DNA of 64,000 nt, from contig NZ_BTTW01000001.1 in NCBI RefSeq assembly GCF_036245865.1, positions 1,240,001-1,304,000 on the forward strand. Reading direction: 5' to 3'. Shown here piece by piece: positions 53,381-64,000 of this stretch. The DNA is from Corallococcus caeni (GTDB lineage: Bacteria > Myxococcota > Myxococcia > Myxococcales > Myxococcaceae). The translations under genes were made by a program, and so were the position numbers. The notes under the pieces are model-generated. The model did not search any database. It saw only the letters and a list, made by a program, of their open reading frames with translations, and was not told the origin of the DNA. Each line of letters starts with the position of its first letter. The stretch's first letter is position 1.

Positions 53381-54289
53381 CTAGACCGGAGCCCCGTAGA
53401 TGCCGCCGACCTTCTCCGCGGCCTCGCCAGCGCCTTCCGCGTCGGGGACGACGGGCGTGGGCGTCACCAGGCGGATGCCCTTGGTGGCCTTGAAGCTGTG
53501 GTCCTCATCCGGGAAGGTGCCCGCGCGCACCTCGGAGAAGTACGTGTTCGCGGCCTCCGTGATGTTCCCGTGCAGGTTGGCGAAGCGCTTGACGAACTTC
53601 GGCTTGAAGTCCGGGTTCATGCCCAGCAGGTCGTAGCAGACCAGCACCTGGCCATCACAGTGCTTGCCCGCGCCGATGCCGATGGTCGGAATCTTCAGGC
53701 TCTGGGTGATGGTGCGCGCCAGCTCCAGCGGCACGCCCTCCAGCACCAGCGCGTAGGCCCCCGCGGCCTCCAGCGCGAGCGCGTCATCCAGCATGCGGCG
53801 CGCGGCGTCCTCGTCGCGGCCCTGCACCACGTAGCCGCCCATCTTGTGCACCGACTGCGGCGTCAGCCCCAGGTGGCCCATGACGGGGATGCTGGCGCGG
53901 ACGATGGCGCGCACGGTGTCGGCGAACTCGGCGCCGCCCTCCAGCTTCACGCTGCCCACGTTGCCTTCGGACACGAGCCGCCCGGCGTTGCGCACCGCCT
54001 CCTGCGGCGACACCTGGTAGCTCATGAACGGCAGGTCGCCCACCACGTGCGCCCGCTTCGCGCCGCGGCTCACCGCCGCCGAGTGGTAGACCATCTGGTC
54101 CATGGTGACGGGCAGCGTGGAGTCCTGGCCCTGGATGACCATGCCCAGCGAGTCACCGACCAGGAGCACGTCCGCGCCTCCCTCGTCGAGGATGCGCGCG
54201 AACGTCGCGTCGTACGCGGTGACCATGCAGATCTTCTGACCGGACTGCTTCAGGCGCTTCAGCGTGTGGATGGTGACCTTGTCCTTCAC
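53381..54289 (-). CDS. panB: 3-methyl-2-oxobutanoate hydroxymethyltransferase
   Basis: The protein has 302 residues. It adds a hydroxymethyl group from methylene-THF to alpha-ketoisovalerate, the first step to pantothenate. Landmarks are [54 protein letters not shown] and [16 protein letters not shown]. The GTG start at 54289 follows a strong AGGAGGTGA. It heads the panB-panC-smpB-sspB operon. Confidence 0.96.
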   Translation of the reverse strand: MKDKVTIHTLKRLKQSGQKICMVTAYDATFARILDEGGADVLLVGDSLGMVIQGQDSTLPVTMDQMVYHSAAVSRGAKRAHVVGDLPFMSYQVSPQEAVRNAGRLVSEGNVGSVKLEGGAEFADTVRAIVRASIPVMGHLGLTPQSVHKMGGYVVQGRDEDAARRMLDDALALEAAGAYALVLEGVPLELARTITQSLKIPTIGIGAGKHCDGQVLVCYDLLGMNPDFKPKFVKRFANLHGNITEAANTYFSEVRAGTFPDEDHSFKATKGIRLVTPTPVVPDAEGAGEAAEKVGGIYGAPV

Positions 54290-54397
54290 GGTTCACCTCC
54301 TGTGGCAAGACGGGTGGGACAGCCGCGTGGAACGTCAGGCCCCTCGCCGTCCCCAGGGGGATCGCCGGAGGCCAGGGTTCCACGGGGATGCACTCTA
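54290..54397 (-). promoter_or_regulatory. Possible panB promoter and folded leader
   Basis: On the minus strand TAGAGT (54392-54397) looks like a -10 box; a -35 is not clear. The leader that would follow begins with one arm of an 8-bp inverted repeat (54377-54384 with 54326-54333) and has an inner CCCCT/AGGGG stem. It ends in AGGAGGTGA before GTG 54289. I recognise no riboswitch class. Confidence 0.35.
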
Positions 54398-54462
54398 ACG
54401 CCCTCAAAGGCCGCGTGGGGGGATGACCGCACCACTCCAGGCAACCAGCCGGGCGGCGGCTG

Positions 54463-55104
54463 TCAGCCCCGGCGGGACCGGGGGGTGTAGTGCTGCACGC
54501 CGGACTTCGCGGACGCGATGGCCTGCATCAGGTCCTCGCGGTCCTGCTCGTTGTGCACGAAGTCGATGTCCGACGTGTTCACCACCAGCAGCGGCGTGTC
54601 CTGGTAATGCGCGAAGAAGTCGTTGTACGCGTGCGTGAGGGCCTCCAGGTAGCCCGCGTCGAACTTCCGCTCGAACTCGCGGCCGCGCTTCTTGATGCGA
54701 TGCAGCAGCACGTCCAACTGGGCCTGGAGGTAGATGACCAGGTCGGGCTGCGGGACGCGGGGCCCCAGCGCCTCGAAGACGCGGTCGTAGAGGGCCAGCT
54801 CGTCCGAGGCCAGCGTGAGGTTGGCGAAGATGCGGTCCTTCGCGAACAGGTAGTCACTCACGGTGACGGCGCGGAACAGGTCTTGCTGGAAGAGTTCCTG
54901 CTGCTGACGGAAACGCGACAGCAGGAAGAACACCTGCGTCTGGAACGCGAACTTCTGCCGGTCCCCGTAGAAGCTGGAGAGGAAGGGGTTCTCCTCCACG
55001 ACCTCCAGGATGCGGCGGCTGCCCAGGCGCTCCGTGAGCAGGTGGGTGAGGCTCGTCTTGCCCACGCCGATGGGGCCTTCGACGACGATGTAGCGGTGGT
55101 CCAT
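54463..55104 (-). CDS. Deoxynucleoside kinase (dGK/dAK-like)
   Basis: The protein has 213 residues. Motifs of the deoxynucleoside kinase family are VVEGPIGVGKTSL (P-loop), EENPFLSSFYGD, KFAFQTQVFFLLSRF, DYLFAKDRIFANLTL (the DR motif at the active site) and LIHRIKKRGREFE-type lid (LLHRIKKRGREFERKFD). It salvages deoxynucleosides by 5'-phosphorylation. ATG 55104 follows GGAGG about ten bases upstream. The frame is open further upstream without family sequence. Confidence 0.88.
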   Translation of the reverse strand: MDHRYIVVEGPIGVGKTSLTHLLTERLGSRRILEVVEENPFLSSFYGDRQKFAFQTQVFFLLSRFRQQQELFQQDLFRAVTVSDYLFAKDRIFANLTLASDELALYDRVFEALGPRVPQPDLVIYLQAQLDVLLHRIKKRGREFERKFDAGYLEALTHAYNDFFAHYQDTPLLVVNTSDIDFVHNEQDREDLMQAIASAKSGVQHYTPRSRRG

Positions 55105-55282
55105 CGGCCCGAGGCCTCCGCCCCCGGAATCCACGCATGTGACACATGCGCGCGGGGGGCGGATAACACAACCATGCCCCCGCGCATCCGGCAATTTTCG
55201 CCGGGCCACCCCACCCTTGCGCCCTCCGAGGTCATCCCCTACGGTGCCCGCGAACACGCAACAGCGGAGCAGCGGGCCACAG

Positions 55283-55570
55283 ATGCGCGGCAGGCAGCGG
55301 GTGAAGACGGTGGTGGACCTGGTGGAGCCCACGGAAGTGGCGCCCGCCGCCCGTACGGCCACGGCCCCGCCCGCACCTCCCGTGGACGTGGATCCACTCT
55401 ATGGCGTGGCCCTGCTCAAGACGGCCTTCGAGCTGAAGCGCCGGCCGGAGGGCTCCGTGGAGGACGTGCTCAGCGGCGTGCTCGCGCGCCTGCGCATCGA
55501 CGAGGACGAGTTCCGCGCGTTCCTCGCCCAGCAGGGCGGGCTCCTGGCCGCGCTGGGCCAGAAGCGCTGA
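55283..55570 (+). CDS. Small protein of unknown function
   Basis: The protein has 95 residues. A basic start (MRGRQRVKTVVDLVEP) leads to an Ala/Pro linker and a helical C-terminal half (YGVALLKTAFELKRRPEGSV, then LARLRIDEDEFRAFLAQQGGLLAAL). I recognise no family. It is divergent from the deoxynucleoside kinase and converges on rsmA, 8 bases apart. ATG 55283 has only a distant GGAG; the frame is open upstream to 55139. Confidence 0.6.
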   Translation: MRGRQRVKTVVDLVEPTEVAPAARTATAPPAPPVDVDPLYGVALLKTAFELKRRPEGSVEDVLSGVLARLRIDEDEFRAFLAQQGGLLAALGQKR

Positions 55571-55578
55571 CGTCTCCC

Positions 55579-56457
55579 CTACTCCTGTGAGCTGTCCTCT
55601 TCCGGCGCGTCCGGGGGCGGCGGCGCCATGGCGGTGACGGGGCCCAGGGCGCGCTCGATGGCGGCGAACTCCTCCGGGGAGAGCGTCTCCGCGCGGCGGC
55701 CCGGGTCGATGCCCGCCGTCTGCAGCGCGGCCAGCATCGCCTCCGGCTTCGCCAGGCCCTTGTCGGACTTGAGCGAGTTGATCAGCGTCTTGCGGCGCTG
55801 CGCGAAGCCGGCCTTCACCAGCCGCGTGAAGCGGGCCTCGTCCACCAGCGGCGCGCGGGGCTGCTTGAGCCGCGTGAGGCGCAGCACGGCGGAGTCCACC
55901 TTCGGGGGCGGATGGAAGCGCCACGCCTCCAGCGTGAGCACCTGCTCCACGTCGAAGTGCAGGCCGAGCAGCACCGTGAGCAGGCCGTAGTCGCGGTTGC
56001 CGGGCTCCGCGGCCAGCCGCACCACGACCTCCTTCTGGAGGGTGAAGACGGCGCGCGAGATGTGGGCGCGCTGCGCGAGCACCTGGAAGAGGATGGGGCT
56101 GGTGAGGTGGTACGGCAGGTTGCCCACGAGCGCGATTTCGGGCGCGCCGGCCACCTGGGCGAAGTCCACCGTGGCGGCGTTGCCGGGCACCACGCGCACG
56201 CCGGGGATGGCCTCCTTCTCCAGCACGGCCACCATGTCGCGGTCGCGCTCCACGGCGGTGACGCGCGCGCCGGTGGCGGCGAGGAAGCGCGTGAGGTGAC
56301 CCAGGCCCGGGCCCAGCTCCACCACGGGCTCGCCCTCGCGCAGCGCGAGCGCGTCCGCGATGGACTGGAGCGCGTCCGGGTCTCCGAGGAAGTTCTGTCC
56401 CCAGCTGTGCTTGGCCCGCAGGCCGTGGCGCTTGAGGATGTCGCGCGGAGAATCCAC
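55579..56457 (-). CDS. rsmA: 16S rRNA (adenine1518/1519-N6) dimethyltransferase
   Basis: The protein has about 292 residues. It dimethylates two adjacent adenines near the 3' end of 16S rRNA. The family motifs are KHSWGQNFLGDPDALQSIAD, VVELGPGLGHLTRFL (SAM binding), VTAVERDRDM, LVGNLPYHLTSPILF (the NLPY catalytic motif) and FAQRRKTLINSLK. GTG 56457 gives the normal N-terminus and lies 10 bases after the tsaD stop. The longest frame reaches into tsaD and is not needed. Confidence 0.93.
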   Translation of the reverse strand: MDSPRDILKRHGLRAKHSWGQNFLGDPDALQSIADALALREGEPVVELGPGLGHLTRFLAATGARVTAVERDRDMVAVLEKEAIPGVRVVPGNAATVDFAQVAGAPEIALVGNLPYHLTSPILFQVLAQRAHISRAVFTLQKEVVVRLAAEPGNRDYGLLTVLLGLHFDVEQVLTLEAWRFHPPPKVDSAVLRLTRLKQPRAPLVDEARFTRLVKAGFAQRRKTLINSLKSDKGLAKPEAMLAALQTAGIDPGRRAETLSPEEFAAIERALGPVTAMAPPPPDAPEEDSSQE

Positions 56458-56467
56458 TGTCAGGCCC

Positions 56468-57466
56468 CTACTCCATGCGCCAGGCGGGGTCGGCCGCGAG
56501 GCGGAAGTCACCGCGCAAGCCGCGGCGCCACGCTTCATACCCCGCGACGGCGATCATCGCGCCATTGTCCGTGCACAGCCGCACCGGCGGCAGGAACATC
56601 CGCAGGCCCCGCTCCTCCGCTCGCTGCTTGCACAGCGCGCGCAGCCGTGAGTTCGCCGCCACGCCGCCGCACAGCACCAGCTGCGTGTGGCCCAGCTTCT
56701 TCGCCGCGGCGACGAGCTTCTTCGACAGCACGTCCGCCACCGCCTCCTGGAACGACGCGCACAGGTCGTGGAGGGCCTGGCCTTCCGGCACGCCGTGCTT
56801 CTGCACGTGGTGGAGCACCGACGTCTTCAGCCCGGAGAAGGACACGTCCAGGTTGTCGCCCGGCAGCGCGCGCGGGAAGCGGATGGCCTCCGGGTTCCCC
56901 TTCTGCGCCAGCTCGTCGATGGGCTGCCCGCCCGGGTACGGCAGGCCGAGGATGCGCGCCGTCTTGTCGTAGGCCTCGCCCGCGGCGTCGTCGCGCGTGC
57001 GGCCGACGAGGCGGTAGTTCCCGTAGTCGCGCACCTCGTAGAGGCTGGTGTGGCCGCCGGACACGACGAGCCCCAGGAACGGCGGCGCGGGCGCGTCCTC
57101 CAGGAGGCGGATGGCCAGCAGGTGCCCTTCCAGGTGGTTGGCGCCCACGAAGGGCTTTCCGGTGGCGAGGCTCAGCCCCTTGGCCACCTGGAGCCCCACG
57201 AGCAGCGCGCCGATGAGGCCGGGGCCGGACGTGACGGCGAGCAGGTCGATGTCGTCCAGCGTCTTGTCCGCGCGGGTGAGCGCCTCGTGGACGACGGGCA
57301 TCACCTGGACGATGTGGTTGCGGCTGGCCAGCTCCGGCACGACGCCGCCCCAGCGGCGGTGGATGTCCACCTGCGTGGAGACGACGTCCGACAGGACGCG
57401 CCGCCCGTCCTCCACGACGGCGGCGGCGGTTTCATCGCACGAGGTTTCGAGTCCCAGGACGAGCAC
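56468..57466 (-). CDS. tsaD: tRNA threonylcarbamoyladenosine synthase, transferase subunit TsaD
   Basis: The protein has 332 residues. It transfers threonylcarbamoyl to A37 of ANN-decoding tRNAs. The iron ligands His111 and His115 are in HLEGH. Further landmarks are LGLETSCDETAAAVV at the start, TSGPGLIGALLVG, VSGGHTSLYEV, CGGVAANSRLR and CTDNGAMIAVAG. GTG 57466 is the start. It lies 43 bases downstream of the receiver-TPR gene and 10 bases before rsmA. Confidence 0.96.
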   Translation of the reverse strand: MLVLGLETSCDETAAAVVEDGRRVLSDVVSTQVDIHRRWGGVVPELASRNHIVQVMPVVHEALTRADKTLDDIDLLAVTSGPGLIGALLVGLQVAKGLSLATGKPFVGANHLEGHLLAIRLLEDAPAPPFLGLVVSGGHTSLYEVRDYGNYRLVGRTRDDAAGEAYDKTARILGLPYPGGQPIDELAQKGNPEAIRFPRALPGDNLDVSFSGLKTSVLHHVQKHGVPEGQALHDLCASFQEAVADVLSKKLVAAAKKLGHTQLVLCGGVAANSRLRALCKQRAEERGLRMFLPPVRLCTDNGAMIAVAGYEAWRRGLRGDFRLAADPAWRME

Positions 57467-57509
57467 GACGACTCCAGCAAGGACGGGGAGGCTGAAGCGG
57501 ACAGGCCGC

Positions 57510-60299
<2,790 letters not shown>

Positions 60300-60347
60300 T
60301 CAAAACGGGCGGGACGGCGGATCCAACGGACGCGCCCCGTGGGGGCA

Positions 60348-60377
60348 AGCATCGGGTCCGGCTTTCAGGTGTGTCAA
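60348..60377 (-). promoter_or_regulatory. Candidate sigma-70-type promoter for the receiver-TPR gene
   Basis: On the minus strand a consensus -35 TTGACA (60372-60377) is followed 18 bases later by GATGCT (60348-60353) as a poor -10. It is about 60 bases upstream of ATG 60287. Confidence 0.4.
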
Positions 60378-60396
60378 TGGGCGGGACTGTCCGGAA

Positions 60397-60415
60397 AACC
60401 GGCCGGTTCCCTCCC
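60397..60415 (-). terminator. Inverted repeat after the J-domain gene
   Basis: A perfect palindrome AACCGGCCGGTT, extended as GGGAACC/GGTTTTCC on the minus strand, lies about 15 bases past the stop of the J-domain gene. It contains a short U-run in the 3' arm. Terminator role inferred. Confidence 0.4.
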
Positions 60416-60430
60416 TGGAGAACAGGCAGG

Positions 60431-63400
60431 TCAGCGGAAGAGGCCCTTCTTGGGGGGGTTCTTCTTGCGCATGTCGATGAGCCGCAGCTCCTGGTTCGCC
60501 TCCAGGTGCTTCGGGTTCGCGCGCACCGCTTCGCGGAAGTGCCGCTCCGCCCGGTCCATGTCCCCTTCCACGCGAGCGATGACGCCCAGCTGGTAGTGGG
60601 CGCGATCACAGTTCGGGTCGGTGCGCACCGCATCCGCCATCCACTGTTTCGCGCGGGGCATGTCGGCCTTGCGGCTGGGGTCCATGTAGACGGCCCAGGC
60701 GCGCGCCGCGAGGTACACGGGCTTGGGGTCCAGGCCGTAGGCGCGCTCGTAGTGTTCGCTGGCGGCGACGAAGTCGCGCTTGCGGAAGAAGACCTCGCCC
60801 ATGCGGAAGAGGTCGTCCGCGTTCGTGTCCGCGCGGGCCGCGGCGGGGCTGCCGGGGCGGCCGCTGGGCGCCGGAGGCTTGGGAGCAGCCTGCGCGCCCT
60901 GCTGGGCCTGCTGGTAGTTCTTGCGGCGGGTGTCGTCGTGGAGGACTTCGTAGGCCTCGCGGATGGACTCGAAGACAGCGGTGATCTTCGGCGCCAGGTG
61001 GGGCAGCGACGGGGGCAGCCGGTCCGGGTGGAAGACCTTGGCGAGGCTCAGGAAGGCGGCCTTCACCTGGTCGCGCGAGGCGTCCTGCGGCACGCCCAGC
61101 GTGACGAAGTGGTCCTTCTTCGTCTGGATGTCGGCGTAGCGCTGCTCAATCTGCTGCGCGAGCCGGCCCTCGTCGGGCTTGGGGGGCTCCGGCGGGGCGG
61201 CGACGGCGGCGGGCGGCGCGGCGGCTTCGGGCGCGCCCGGGGTGCTCGCGGCGGCGGCGGGAACGGGGCGGGCTCCGAGCGCGCCCATGTTCTCCATGGC
61301 GCGGCGCAGGAGGCGCTGGCGCCGGAGCTTGGAGGCTTCGTCGGGGTTGGAGGGGTCTTCGGCCGCCACGTCGTCCTCGTCAAAATCCCATTCGTCCAGA
61401 TCACCGGACAGCTCGTCCTCAGTCTGGCCAGAAGCCCCTCCGTTGTCACCGGGGAAGGCGGTGGAGCGGGGAGAAGGCAGCGGCTCGAATGTCGCCTCGA
61501 CGATGGCTTCGACGAGGAATTCGTTGGCATCCCCCGCCGACCGGACATCCGAGCGGATGAGGGCTTCCAGATGGGCGTCCACCTGCTGGAGGGCGGCCTC
61601 GAAGGAGGCGGTGAGGTTCTGGGCGGGGTCGTTGGACTCGTCGAAGGAGACGATGCGCCACAGGTCGTCCTCGCTGGCGCGGGCGGGGCGCACGGGCGGT
61701 GTGGAGGACGCGGGGAACTTGGGGGGCTGGACGGCCCAGAGGTCCGGCTGGGGGGCGGCCTGGACGGGGACGACGGGGGCATCCGGAGCAGGGGCGCGGG
61801 TGTCGGGAAGGGGCGCCGCGGCGGGGACGATGTCGCCCCAGCTCTCCGGCTCCACCTCCAGGAGGGGGAGGTCGGCTTCCGGGGGCGGGGCGACGGGGAA
61901 GCGCGAGGACTCCTCGGTGAGCCAGGGGTCCAGGGGCACGGAGGCCGAGCGGCGCAGGGCCTCGGCCATGTCCTGGAGCAGGGCGGCCTGGGCGCGCTTG
62001 CGAGCCTCGGTCAGGGCGGTGGTGTTGTCGCTGACGGGCAGTTCCAGGGCGTCGCGGGGGGACGCGGGGATGGAGTCCGCCCAGGAGTTCGACGGGGCGG
62101 AGGGTTCAGGCTCCGCGGTGAGGATGATGTCCTCGGGCCCGAGCGACAGCGGTTCGGGCTCCACCGGCGCGGCGGCGACGGGGACGAGGACCGGAGGCGG
62201 CGCGGAGGGCGTGGCCGGGCGGGTGCGCCGGGGCAGTGAGGGCGGATGGGCGGGCTTGCCCTGTTCGGACAGGCGCTGCGCCTCGGCGGCGCGGGCCTCT
62301 TCAGCGAGGCGAGCGGCTTCGGCGGCACGGGCCTCTTCGGCGAGGCGGTGGAGTTCGGCCTGACGGGCCTCCTCGGCCAGGCGAGCCTCCTCGGCGAGGC
62401 GGGCGGCTTCAATTCGAGCGGCCTCTTCGGCGATTCGAGCCTCTTCGGCCAGCCGAGTTTCTTCAGCGAGGCGGGCTTCTTCGGCGAGGCGCAGTGCTTC
62501 GGCTTCGGCGCGAACGCGCGCTTCCTCGGCGAGACGGGCTTCTTCCGCCTGACGGGCCTCCTCGGCGAGACGAGCGGCTTCGATTCGAGCGGCCTCTTCG
62601 GCGAGGCGTGCCGCTTCCGAAAGCCGTGCCTCTTCAGCCAGCCGCGCTTCTTCCTCCGCACGCAGCCGGGCTTTTTCAGCGAGTCGAGCTTCCTCAGCGA
62701 GTCGAGCTTCCTCCTCCGCACGCAGCCGGGCTTCTTCAGCGAGCCGAGCCTCTTCTGCGAGGCGAGCCTCCTCGATCGCGCGAAGACGGGCCTCCTCCGC
62801 GATCCGAGCCTCTTCTGCGAGGCGAGCCTCTTCTTCAGCACGCAGCCGGGCTTCTTCTGCGAGGCGAGCCTCCTCGGCCAAGCGGGCTTCTTCCTCCGCA
62901 CGAAGGCGAGCCTCTTCTGTGAGGCGTGCCGCTTCCGCAAGCCGTGCCTCTTCGGCCAGCCGCGCCTCCTCTTCAGCACGAAGGCGAGCCTCTTCGGCGA
63001 GTCGGGCCTCCTCCGCCAAGCGAGCCTCTTCGGCGAGCCGGGCTTCTTCCTCCGCACGGAGCCGAGCCTCTTCCGCGAGGCGAGCCTCCTCTGCCAGCCG
63101 TGCTTCTTCCGCGAGCCGCGCGGCTTCGACTACTCGCGCTTCCTCCTCAGCACGAAGGCGAGCCTCTTCCGCAAGCCGGGCCTCTTCTTCTGCACGAAGG
63201 CGAGCCTCCTCGGCGAGCCGAGCCTCCTCAAGCGCACGGAGGCGTTCTTCCTCGGCGAGTCGCGCCTCTTCCGCGAGGCGAGCCTCTTCAATCGCCTGGA
63301 GTCGCGCTTCTTCAGCGAGGCGAGCTTCTTCCTCCGCGCGAAGTCGGGCCTCCTCTTCCGCGCGAAGGCGAGCCTCTTCGGCCAGACGAGCCTCTTCCGC

Positions 63401-64000
63401 GAGGCGGGCTTCTTCGGCGAGGCGAGCCTCTTCCTCCGCGCGAAGTCGGGCCTCCTCGGCGAGGCGAGCCTCTTCGGCAAGGCGAGCTTCTTCGGCGAGC
63501 CGGGCCTCCTCAGCCAGCCGTGCTTCCTCAAGCGCGCGGAGGCGTTCTTCCTCGGCGAGTCGAGCCTCTTCGGCGAGTCGAGCCTCTTCAGCCAGCCGCG
63601 CTTCTTCCTCCTCACGCAGCCGTGCCTCTTCTGCGAGCCGAGCCTCTTCCTCTGCACGAAGGCGGGCTTCTTCCGCGAGCCGAGCCTCCTCGGCAAGACG
63701 CGCCGCTTCCTCTGCGCGAAGGCGGGCTTCTTCGGCGAGGCGGGCCTCTTCCGCGAGCCGCGCCTCTTCAGCCAGCCGAGCTTCTTCCTCCTCACGCAGC
63801 CGGGCTTCTTCAGCCAGCCGAGCTTCCTCAGCGAGTCGAGCTTCCTCAGCGAGTCGAGCTTCTTCCGCGAGCCGAGCGTCCTCGATCGCGCGAAGACGGG
63901 CCTCCTCCGCGAGCCGAGCCTCTTCGGCGAGGCGAGCCTCTTCTTCGGCACGAAGCCGTGCTTCTTCTGCGAGGCGAGCCTCTTCTGCTAGGCGAGCCTC
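60431..64000 (-). CDS. Very large AEEARL-repeat protein with C-terminal J domain (5' end outside window)
   Basis: At least 1,190 codons are open without a stop from 60431 to the window edge. The first start codon met going upstream (TTG 63019) lies inside the repeat, so it is not a real start. From about 62270 to 64000 the protein is built of six-residue AEEARL units with variants such as RAEEE and AARIEAARL, over 570 residues of predicted single, highly charged helix. A Pro/Glu/Asp-rich part follows. Then comes a J domain ([20 protein letters not shown], with the intact HPD motif in FHPDRLPP) and TPR-like repeats ([40 protein letters not shown]). I infer a structural or scaffolding protein that recruits an Hsp70. 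Confidence 0.85.
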   Translation of the reverse strand, partial: EARLAEEARLAEEARLRAEEEARLAEEARLAEEARLRAIEDARLAEEARLAEEARLAEEARLAEEARLREEEEARLAEEARLAEEARLAEEARLRAEEAARLAEEARLAEEARLRAEEEARLAEEARLREEEEARLAEEARLAEEARLAEEERLRALEEARLAEEARLAEEARLAEEARLAEEARLRAEEEARLAEEARLAEEARLAEEARLRAEEEARLRAEEEARLAEEARLQAIEEARLAEEARLAEEERLRALEEARLAEEARLRAEEEARLAEEARLRAEEEARVVEAARLAEEARLAEEARLAEEARLRAEEEARLAEEARLAEEARLAEEARLRAEEEARLAEEARLAEAARLTEEARLRAEEEARLAEEARLAEEARLRAEEEARLAEEARIAEEARLRAIEEARLAEEARLAEEARLRAEEEARLAEEARLAEKARLRAEEEARLAEEARLSEAARLAEEAARIEAARLAEEARQAEEARLAEEARVRAEAEALRLAEEARLAEETRLAEEARIAEEAARIEAARLAEEARLAEEARQAELHRLAEEARAAEAARLAEEARAAEAQRLSEQGKPAHPPSLPRRTRPATPSAPPPVLVPVAAAPVEPEPLSLGPEDIILTAEPEPSAPSNSWADSIPASPRDALELPVSDNTTALTEARKRAQAALLQDMAEALRRSASVPLDPWLTEESSRFPVAPPPEADLPLLEVEPESWGDIVPAAAPLPDTRAPAPDAPVVPVQAAPQPDLWAVQPPKFPASSTPPVRPARASEDDLWRIVSFDESNDPAQNLTASFEAALQQVDAHLEALIRSDVRSAGDANEFLVEAIVEATFEPLPSPRSTAFPGDNGGASGQTEDELSGDLDEWDFDEDDVAAEDPSNPDEASKLRRQRLLRRAMENMGALGARPVPAAAASTPGAPEAAAPPAAVAAPPEPPKPDEGRLAQQIEQRYADIQTKKDHFVTLGVPQDASRDQVKAAFLSLAKVFHPDRLPPSLPHLAPKITAVFESIREAYEVLHDDTRRKNYQQAQQGAQAAPKPPAPSGRPGSPAAARADTNADDLFRMGEVFFRKRDFVAASEHYERAYGLDPKPVYLAARAWAVYMDPSRKADMPRAKQWMADAVRTDPNCDRAHYQLGVIARVEGDMDRAERHFREAVRANPKHLEANQELRLIDMRKKNPPKKGLFR
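62270..64000 (-). repeat. Coding AEEARL hexapeptide repeat array
   Basis: The DNA repeats in an 18-bp unit (around GCC TCT TCG GCG AGG CGA on the plus strand) through the right edge of the window. Synonymous changes (GAG/GAA, GCG/GCC) are frequent while the peptide is kept. Confidence 0.9.

Noticed and set aside
63017-63019. Start codon of the J-domain protein at TTG 63019
   Set aside because: The same repeat continues in frame upstream to the window edge, so this TTG is an internal Leu.
62246-63991. 581-codon plus-strand frame of FFGEASLF-type repeats
   Set aside because: It arises from reading the AEEARL coding repeat backwards; the minus-strand frame joins to a real J domain.

Overview
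The window is a strongly GC-rich chromosomal segment that reads as a myxobacterium of the Myxococcus/Corallococcus type. This is inferred from gene content, not from a marker search: an infB gene with a very long Ala/Pro/Gly-rich N-terminus, several Ser/Thr kinases joined to unusual output domains, many predicted lipoproteins, a CFI-box C-terminal protein, very dense packing with ATGA/GTGA stop-start overlaps, and frequent GTG and TTG starts. I saw no tRNA, rRNA, CRISPR array, transposase, phage gene or origin.

Region 1 (1-17.3 kb). The tail of an OmpA-like gene ends at a strong hairpin. It is followed by a 13.9-kb single-gene NRPS whose layout is C1-A1-T1-A2-T2-C2-(stub of an A domain)-C3-A3-T3-C4-A4-T4-TE. 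The gene carries signs of recombination: module 2 has no C domain, A2 and A4 are near-identical direct repeats exactly 7,884 bp apart, and an A-domain fragment of about 47 codons lies between two C domains. An FBP/FusB-like zinc protein, an Ig-like lipoprotein with a CxxCH motif, a LysR regulator and a thioredoxin follow.

Region 2 (17.3-33.5 kb). A minus-strand operon encodes a CFI-box zinc-ribbon protein, a TlpA-like thioredoxin and a notable fusion of a GNAT/FemAB-like transferase with an alanyl-tRNA-synthetase-type DHHA1 domain. Next come an HtrA protease, a small double zinc-finger protein, a TrmH/TrmJ-type rRNA/tRNA methyltransferase, purC, and a coupled kinase(+SUMF1)/ABC-type binding protein/purB operon. 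Then come dut, an M23 peptidase and a membrane protein, ending in a 445-bp gene-free gap that holds a 70-bp tandem repeat with a palindromic core.

Region 3 (33.5-44.7 kb) is the conserved gene-expression block. On the minus strand it reads rimP, nusA, ylxR, infB, ylxP(DUF503), rbfA, truB, a small unknown gene, rpsO, pnp. The pnp leader contains a 12-bp long-range stem next to the Shine-Dalgarno sequence.

Region 4 (44.9-57.5 kb) has a nitrilase-family amidase, a FecR lipoprotein/secreted protein/HD-GYP trio, a DUF971 protein and a PEGA-domain Ser/Thr kinase. It continues with a panB-panC-smpB-sspB operon linking pantothenate synthesis to trans-translation and ClpXP delivery, a deoxynucleoside kinase, a small unknown protein, and rsmA and tsaD.

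Region 5 (57.5-64 kb) has a receiver-PATAN/DUF4388-TPR protein upstream of tsaD. Last is the C-terminal part of a very large protein: at least 570 residues of AEEARL-type repeats, then a J domain. Its reading frame stays open to the right edge of the window.
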